Assembly (NCBI GenBank): GCA_037178675.1
Contig: JAYMGJ010000346.1
Span: 124,001 to 188,000, forward strand
Direction: 5' to 3'
Length of the DNA stretch: 64,000 bases
Origin: Scleroderma bovista
Lineage: Eukaryota > Basidiomycota > Agaricomycetes > Boletales > Sclerodermataceae
A program made the translations under genes and the position numbers. Under the pieces are notes generated by a model. The model was not told the DNA's origin and searched no databases. It saw nothing but the letters and a program-made list of their open reading frames with translations. This document shows, in pieces, positions 58,877 to 64,000 of this stretch. Numbering within the stretch: position 1 is the first letter of the stretch; every line of letters begins with the position of its first letter.

Positions 58877-59375
58877 GAGAGAATCTTAGCAAGCAGGTGT
58901 AGATACGCACCAACCAATGTCCTGCAGAAAGCAACCAAGCAGATGAGTTTCAAGATACAGTCGAACCCACATCCCTTATATACCCTCGCACTTAGGGGCT
59001 ATTAGTGTACCTGAATAGGACCTATCTATTACATAATTTATCCTGTCATCCATTTCCATATCATTGCTTCTCGCCTCTTCGGACTTGCTGGACCCTGTTG
59101 CGGATGTCGAGATGGAAGTGACAGTTGCATTAGACAGACTACAGTGGAGGGGGGAACTCCAGGCCTCAAATAGGATGAGATTGGAGGATCTGTTAAACCC
59201 AGAATGAAGGAGCTCCTTTTCAGTCACCGTATTATGTAATGCATAAGGTCTAAATATTGGTAGAGATTGGTAGTCAGCTTAGTCCCATTCCCTAGGCAAA
59301 CCACAATTGATGGAAGACCGTTTCCTCTCGAGTAGAACCATTCATTACTAAGTACTTCCAGTAAGGTCAGCTTTC
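58877..59375. other. Intergenic region
   Basis: About 500 bp between the F-box gene start and the orphan ORF. No recognisable element. Confidence 0.4.
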
Positions 59376-60200
59376 ATGGCATCATGGACCGGGTTCGTGG
59401 TGAGCACTCGTTGGACACTCTTGTTTCCATGCATTCCTACATCAGGACAGATAAAGAGAAGAAGGAAAAGGACAGAGTTGGTCTCTGAGCACGTTGACCT
59501 TCGCGATCTTGTCACGGTTGGTCTTCCACAGTGCATGGTCGACATCGAAGACGCACGCGGGCCTCTATTGTCAGATATGATCCCGGATATCGCAGTCTTA
59601 CCTGACTCGGCGGACGTGGATTTTCCGTCCTCTTCCATTCCCTCATCTGTAAGAGAGACCACACCACCTACTCTTCTTACCATCGAAGACTCCCTGAGCA
59701 AATCAACCAAGAAGCTTCCTCAGAGCCGGGGGCTCGTAACTGCACAGCTCTGCAAACGAGCAAAATCGGACGCATATAATAAGCCCAGGAGGAAACGCGA
59801 CGCAAAACACGAACACCACGTATCCAAGACCACGAGGGCAAAAGAAAAGAAGGCGCGATTGGCGGAGAAATTATATCGTGCTGTGGTTTTGACTCATGGC
59901 GATCCACTGGAGAGCATAGAGGACCCTGATACGCTCGGCCGTCGACCATTGACCTTCGTGACCAAGAATAAATTTACCACTCCACCTCGGGTTGCCAAGG
60001 AAGATGTCATCCGGAATGATGTTCATTCGTCAAAGACCTCCGTGCACCGGACCCTCCAAGTCGGCTGGCGCTCGTGTAGGCGTGCAGCGCATAGTAAATC
60101 TGGTCGTCCTGGGAAACAGCCCAATGGATGTTCGCCTTTAAGTTTCGTCCCTTTCAGACAAGCGGAGGTTGCATATTCTCAGTTGTTCCAGTGCGTGTGA
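59376..60200 (+). CDS. Orphan ORF, basic polar protein
   Basis: A continuous frame of 274 codons from an ATG. I recognise no domain. The middle is acidic and Pro/Ser-rich (around residues 75-105), followed by a strongly Lys/Arg-rich stretch (KPRRKRDAKHEHH, TTRAKEKKARLAEKLYRAV) that could be a nuclear localisation or nucleic-acid-binding region. It has no intron and no clear neighbour relation. It may be a lineage-specific gene or a fortuitous frame. Confidence 0.4.
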   Translation: MASWTGFVVSTRWTLLFPCIPTSGQIKRRRKRTELVSEHVDLRDLVTVGLPQCMVDIEDARGPLLSDMIPDIAVLPDSADVDFPSSSIPSSVRETTPPTLLTIEDSLSKSTKKLPQSRGLVTAQLCKRAKSDAYNKPRRKRDAKHEHHVSKTTRAKEKKARLAEKLYRAVVLTHGDPLESIEDPDTLGRRPLTFVTKNKFTTPPRVAKEDVIRNDVHSSKTSVHRTLQVGWRSCRRAAHSKSGRPGKQPNGCSPLSFVPFRQAEVAYSQLFQCV

Positions 60201-60751
60201 AGCGTGCATTATTCTGATGCCATCTACATTTTTGTCCCAGGCGTCCGCGCGCACCTCGTGTCTGACTTGCGATAAAACTACACTTCTGCTCCTCCTGCGA
60301 ACACTAACCTTCTATGCGATCAGGAAGAATGAAGGCGACTTGTTGGAGACCTGCTTGCAGCCCAAGTTTCTCGCTTGCTTCTTGAGAAAAATTGTTCACC
60401 AGCTTTGTACCAGTTTTTATGTACCCCATTAGTTCAAAATGCTCAAAACATTGGCATCGTCTCGCTTGCTCTCGCATTCCCTACAGAAATAACTAGAAGC
60501 TAGAAGGGAGAGTGGGCGTATGTGTGCTCAGGATGGTCCCTCTTGGCAGAACTTATATACTATTCTACCAATGATAAGTTATGGGATACTACATGGTGTA
60601 CCACTCGGAACTCGACTGGCATTGGACATTGCATTGCTAATATTAGCATACCAAAAGAAGGATAGCGGTGTGGTGTCAGGGTCTTGTTGGTTGAAACTGC
60701 CACCTTGAAGCAATACCTAGCCTCCGTACACACTGTTGCACTCCATACACC
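60201..60751. other. Intergenic region upstream of BUD13
   Basis: About 550 bp without a recognised gene; should contain the BUD13 promoter. Confidence 0.45.
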
Positions 60752-61780
60752 ATGCAGGCCTACCTCGCTGAGAAGTATATGTCCGGCCCCAAAGCGGATG
60801 CCATCCTTGCCCGCGCAGCTCCGAAGAAGGTGAAGAAGAAGCGCAAGGCAGACTCGGACGCCGTGAGTGGGCCATCCATGCTCATTGACGATGACGAGGG
60901 TCTCGGGGACGAGAGATACAGACGAGAGCAAGAAGAGGAGCAAGACGTCGCAGAAGCGGTGGTGGCAAGTGACAAGAGCTTCAAAAAGCGACGAACGGGG
61001 GAGGGGTGGACCACGGTGCGGGAGGGGGCACGGGAGGAGAGCCCGCCAATACCCGCCGATGAACAACCTGTCGTCGTGTCTGAAGAGCCTTCTCAGCCTT
61101 TCAAGGGAGGACTCCTAACATCGGATCAACTACGACGGGCACTACCACAAAAAAAAGTCAAGACGGACGATATATCAAAAGAAGAAATGGAAGCAGCTCA
61201 GGAGACAGTGTATCGCGACGCCTCCGGTCGGAAGATTGATATGAAACTCGCCCGCGCGGAGGCGGCTAGGAAGAAACGGGAAAAAGAGGAGAAGGCTGCC
61301 CAGAAAATGGAATGGGGAAAAGGTATGGTACAACGAGAGGAGGAGGAGAAACGGAGATTACAACTCGAAAAGAACAAGGCTCTGCCATTTTCCCGATACG
61401 CAGACGATAAGGACATGAATGAAGAGCTCATGGCACGAGAACGATGGAACGACCCCGCTGCAGCATTCCTGACGGTAAGCTCGTTGTACACATGTAACAT
61501 CATGTCCTAAACACGTGAGTCACTACAGAAAAAGACATCTAAAGGTCCCCGTAAGCCAGAATACCGTGGCCCCCCGCCGCCTCCAAACCGTTTTGGGATT
61601 AAGCCTGGATATCGATGGGATGGAGTAGGTGCGTAATGTCAGTAATTGAAAAAGACGTAACAGACACGATATCTTTTGGCAGACCGAAGTAATGGATTCG
61701 AGAGGAAGTTATTCCAGCGGCAAAACGAGAGACAACGGATGACACTGGCAAGTTATGAATGGAGTGTCGATGATATGTAA
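60752..61780 (+). CDS. BUD13: Pre-mRNA-splicing factor BUD13/CWC26 (RES complex)
   Basis: Three exons (60752-61474, 61529-61628, 61683-61780) encode 306 residues. The N-terminus [19 protein letters not shown] is typical. The middle is Lys/Glu-rich with [13 protein letters not shown], and the C-terminus has the family block [31 protein letters not shown] ending in [11 protein letters not shown]. Bud13 with Snu17/Ist3 and Pml1 forms the RES (retention and splicing) complex that binds the activated spliceosome and helps nuclear retention of unspliced mRNA. The start codon is the first ATG of the frame and fits the family start exactly. Confidence 0.95.
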
Positions 61781-62212
61781 TGCACTGCCATCTTGTTTGC
61801 CACCACCCCGCACAAGGAAGGGGTTTGTCCGTCCACGCATTCCTTGTCGATTTGGCCAAATTAACAAGGTCTTTAGATAAGGTTGGCGATCTTGCGCTGG
61901 TGTGTCCTGTGACCTTTGGCTGTTCCCCGAGTATGTGTCCCTGACTTCCCTCGTCCGCCTCGTCTTCACACGTGAAAGACTCGGATCTTCGGATCACGTT
62001 CAAGATTCCTCTGCACCGAGACAGTTATTGGGCATGAGCTATAGTGCACGAATTTACAGGCAGTGTACGCCGTGGGGAGCTGTAGTACATCAAGATTTCG
62101 CCAGCAAATGACAAACGTATAGTGGATATGATCAGGGACAAAAGCAGCAGTAAATAAAATGAACTGTCACCGGACGTGGGCTTGAGAAGAAAGATAACAC
62201 CTGGCCCGGCAT
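61781..62212. other. Convergent intergenic region
   Basis: About 430 bp between the converging ends of BUD13 and the Hsp20-like gene. 3' ends only; no other feature. Confidence 0.45.
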
Positions 62213-62989
62213 CTAGTATTCATAGACGTCCGTGGACTCGACTTCGGTTGGCTCAATCCGACGTGGTTCGGCATGGCCAAACTCGTATTTTCGACGGTCG
62301 ACGCGTACCGTCTTCATGTTTGGATAAGTCAAGATTAGACGGCGATCGTCCATCGTTGCACAAACCTCTTCAAACTAACGGAATCCGATCAGACATGCAT
62401 ACCATGGGTGAAACTGAAACATATAACGTACTTTCGTTCCCTTGGGAAGAGGTATAGTCCGCGTGTATATCTTCTCCTTGCGTTCCCTTACGAGTCGCCC
62501 GCCCTCTTCTGTTTCTGTGATTTTGATAGTTGTCCACTCGACCGTCAGGTGTTCACAGCGAAAGCTAATATGAATGTGGTGTTTCTTGACACCGGGTAAA
62601 TCGAATACGGCCGTTTTCTGTACACGCGGGGGTAAGGTGGGAGTATGTCAACGTACGCGGGAGTACGTACCGTGCGGCCGTCGTGAGATTCACGATATGA
62701 AACGCTGCGGAGACGCGCAAGGTCAGTAAGTACGGTGATAGCTTCACTAATAGCAAGGTTTGACCTACATGGATTTCTTCCTCTTTATTTGAGGGGGTGT
62801 AACCTTCCTAGGCATTGCACTTTGTTCCGGGGGTGAACGGGAAACGCCGCTGGAGGCGGCGGGTGTTGTCTCGAGAGACTTCACCTTTGTAGGACGCTTA
62901 GCTTCCTGGCGCTCTTTCAGCCTTCGTATTTCGTCCCAAAGTTGATCCAGAGAAGGGAAGTCCTGTTGCTGCTCGGCATTCGTTGGCAT
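62213..62989 (-). CDS. Hsp20/alpha-crystallin-like small heat-shock protein
   Basis: Exons 62989-62769, 62704-62671, 62617-62432 and 62374-62213 give 200 residues. The polar N-terminal arm has a helix (FPSLDQLWDEIRRLKERQEAKRP). The alpha-crystallin domain reads VSYRESHDGRTKTAVFDLPGVKKHHIHISFRCEHLTVEW, then RTIPLPKGTK, FEEVCATMDDRRLILTYPNM, matching the strand order of Hsp20 proteins. Such proteins form oligomers that hold unfolding proteins. The start at 62989 was chosen because TATAAAGG lies about 100 bp upstream (63084-63091, minus strand). A longer model starts at 63117 with one more intron (63071-63004) and adds 20 residues. Confidence 0.78.
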
Positions 62990-63083
62990 GTTATTACGCT
63001 GAGCTGGAAGACCGGAATCAGCACCGGTGCAGTGACACAGCTAAGGGTTGAGAATGGTGACAGACACTCACCTGGGAAGTCGG

Positions 63084-63091
63084 CCTTTATA
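63084..63091 (-). promoter_or_regulatory. TATA box of the Hsp20-like gene
   Basis: TATAAAGG on the minus strand, 95-100 bp upstream of the ATG at 62989. If the longer model starting at 63117 is right, this motif would fall inside coding sequence instead. Confidence 0.4.
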
Positions 63092-63117
63092 CCCTGGCCT
63101 CTACATAAGTCCACCAT

Positions 63118-64000
63118 GACGACGTGTCGAAGCAATACCAACGGTTAGCGCTGGACAACAAGCCTAGGACAGGTTCCTCACAACGGATGGGAAGCTGGGG
63201 AACAGTAAGAACTGGTAAAGGCATTAGCGGCAAGGGGTCCGAGATCATTATCAGAGACAAGAACGCGAAGCCTGGCATACAACACGAGGCTGCTAAAAGC
63301 AGCGGATAGGACCTGACATGATCATGGTTGTTACTTCATCAGCTAACGGGTACATACTGGATCTGGACATCACAGTCAACATGCGCCGCTCGAGGCCCTT
63401 GGGCACACACAACGCTCCCTAAAACCAGGATAGCGGGCGGGCAACTGACCGACCCATGCTGATGCTGTCCGCCGGGTTAGTTGGCTAGCTGTGCATACAA
63501 TTTTTTTTTTTCATTCACCACCGTGGCGTGCACTGTCCTCGATCCACGGACGAGGTATGCATAGTAAATGAGGTTGCCTCGTGGATGAGTCTGGTATTTA
63601 AACGAGAACGTAGCCGGCGAACTGGAAACAACGTTCCATTCAAGAATTGAGCCGTCAGGTATTTACCCCGCTTACTAAGGTAATGAAATGGCTCGAATAG
63701 CTGAACGTTAACGTTGGATAGCTGCACGTACCCTTTTGTTCGGTTTAACATACTAACTCAGTGTAACGGGTGCCCCTCGCATCTATGAAACTGATGCAAG
63801 CCTCAAAGTGGGTACAACGGCATCGAATGTCCCAGAGCGACAGCCCTCACCTGCGGCGCTCGGCGGTCATCGTGGTTCGGGTAACAACAGGTTAGTGTGT
63901 CTGATGCTTCAGAGCCTCTTCATAACTGCTGGATCACGTATGTACTTGCATTGGCCGCCGTGCAAACAAAGTTCCTGTTCACATCACCTCGCTATCCCAT
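63118..64000. other. Intergenic DNA at the right edge
   Basis: About 880 bp with no recognised gene. A poly-T run lies near 63500-63510. The next gene is outside the window. Confidence 0.45.

Noticed and set aside
62747..62768. A 22-nt GT...AG segment in the Hsp20-like gene
   Set aside because: Too short. The 64-nt intron ending at the CCGCAG near 62705, with a TACTGAC branch-like word, keeps the same phase and is a normal size.

Overview
The window reads as nuclear DNA of a filamentous basidiomycete, most likely an Agaricomycete (inference). Genes are densely packed on both strands and cut by many short introns of about 43-68 nt with GT-AG ends. The protein set fits as well: NACHT/STAND relic, F-box/LRR proteins, metacaspase with a Pro/Gly/Tyr-rich prodomain, CWC2, BUD13, fungal ATM1, LCB3-type phosphatase. 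No CRISPR, operon or bacterial feature is present, and I recognised no tRNA or rRNA.

Layout. 1-1.8 kb: the gag end of a Ty3/gypsy-like retrotransposon running off the left edge. 1.9-12.9 kb: a KEN-box protein of unknown function, the TMA46-type CCCH protein, a large LRR protein and, on the minus strand, the mitochondrial ABC transporter ATM1. 13.2-18.5 kb: a degenerate accessory stretch with a NACHT-type pseudogene and one copy of a dispersed gene relic. 18.6-30.5 kb: a WD40-like protein divergent from splicing factor CWC2, a two-finger C2H2 regulator (with an in-frame TAG in its 5' part), a small membrane protein, cytochrome c oxidase subunit Vb/COX4, and a CAX-type cation/H+ exchanger that looks broken. 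31-39.7 kb: a second copy of the dispersed relic, then sphingoid-base-phosphate phosphatase, tRNA thiolation protein CTU2/NCS2, and a uridine kinase-UPRT fusion protein. 39.7-49.8 kb: a class V aminotransferase, two AIG2-like paralogues and a PPN2-type metallophosphatase that form a segmental duplication, two short hAT-type elements, and a frameshifted F-box/LRR gene. 49.8-64 kb: metacaspase, MFS sugar transporter, another F-box gene, an orphan ORF, BUD13 and an Hsp20-like protein.

Most genes are unlinked housekeeping functions (splicing, translation, Fe-S export, respiration, pyrimidine salvage, tRNA modification), so no gene cluster or pathway is implied. The most informative part is 41.6-49.7 kb. 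An AIG2-like gene plus the 5' end of a phosphatase gene is duplicated, one copy was then hit by a hAT-derived element with a perfect 8-bp target duplication, and the other copy preserves the empty site. Exon coordinates were worked out by hand from splice signals, reading phase and remembered family conservation. No similarity search was run.
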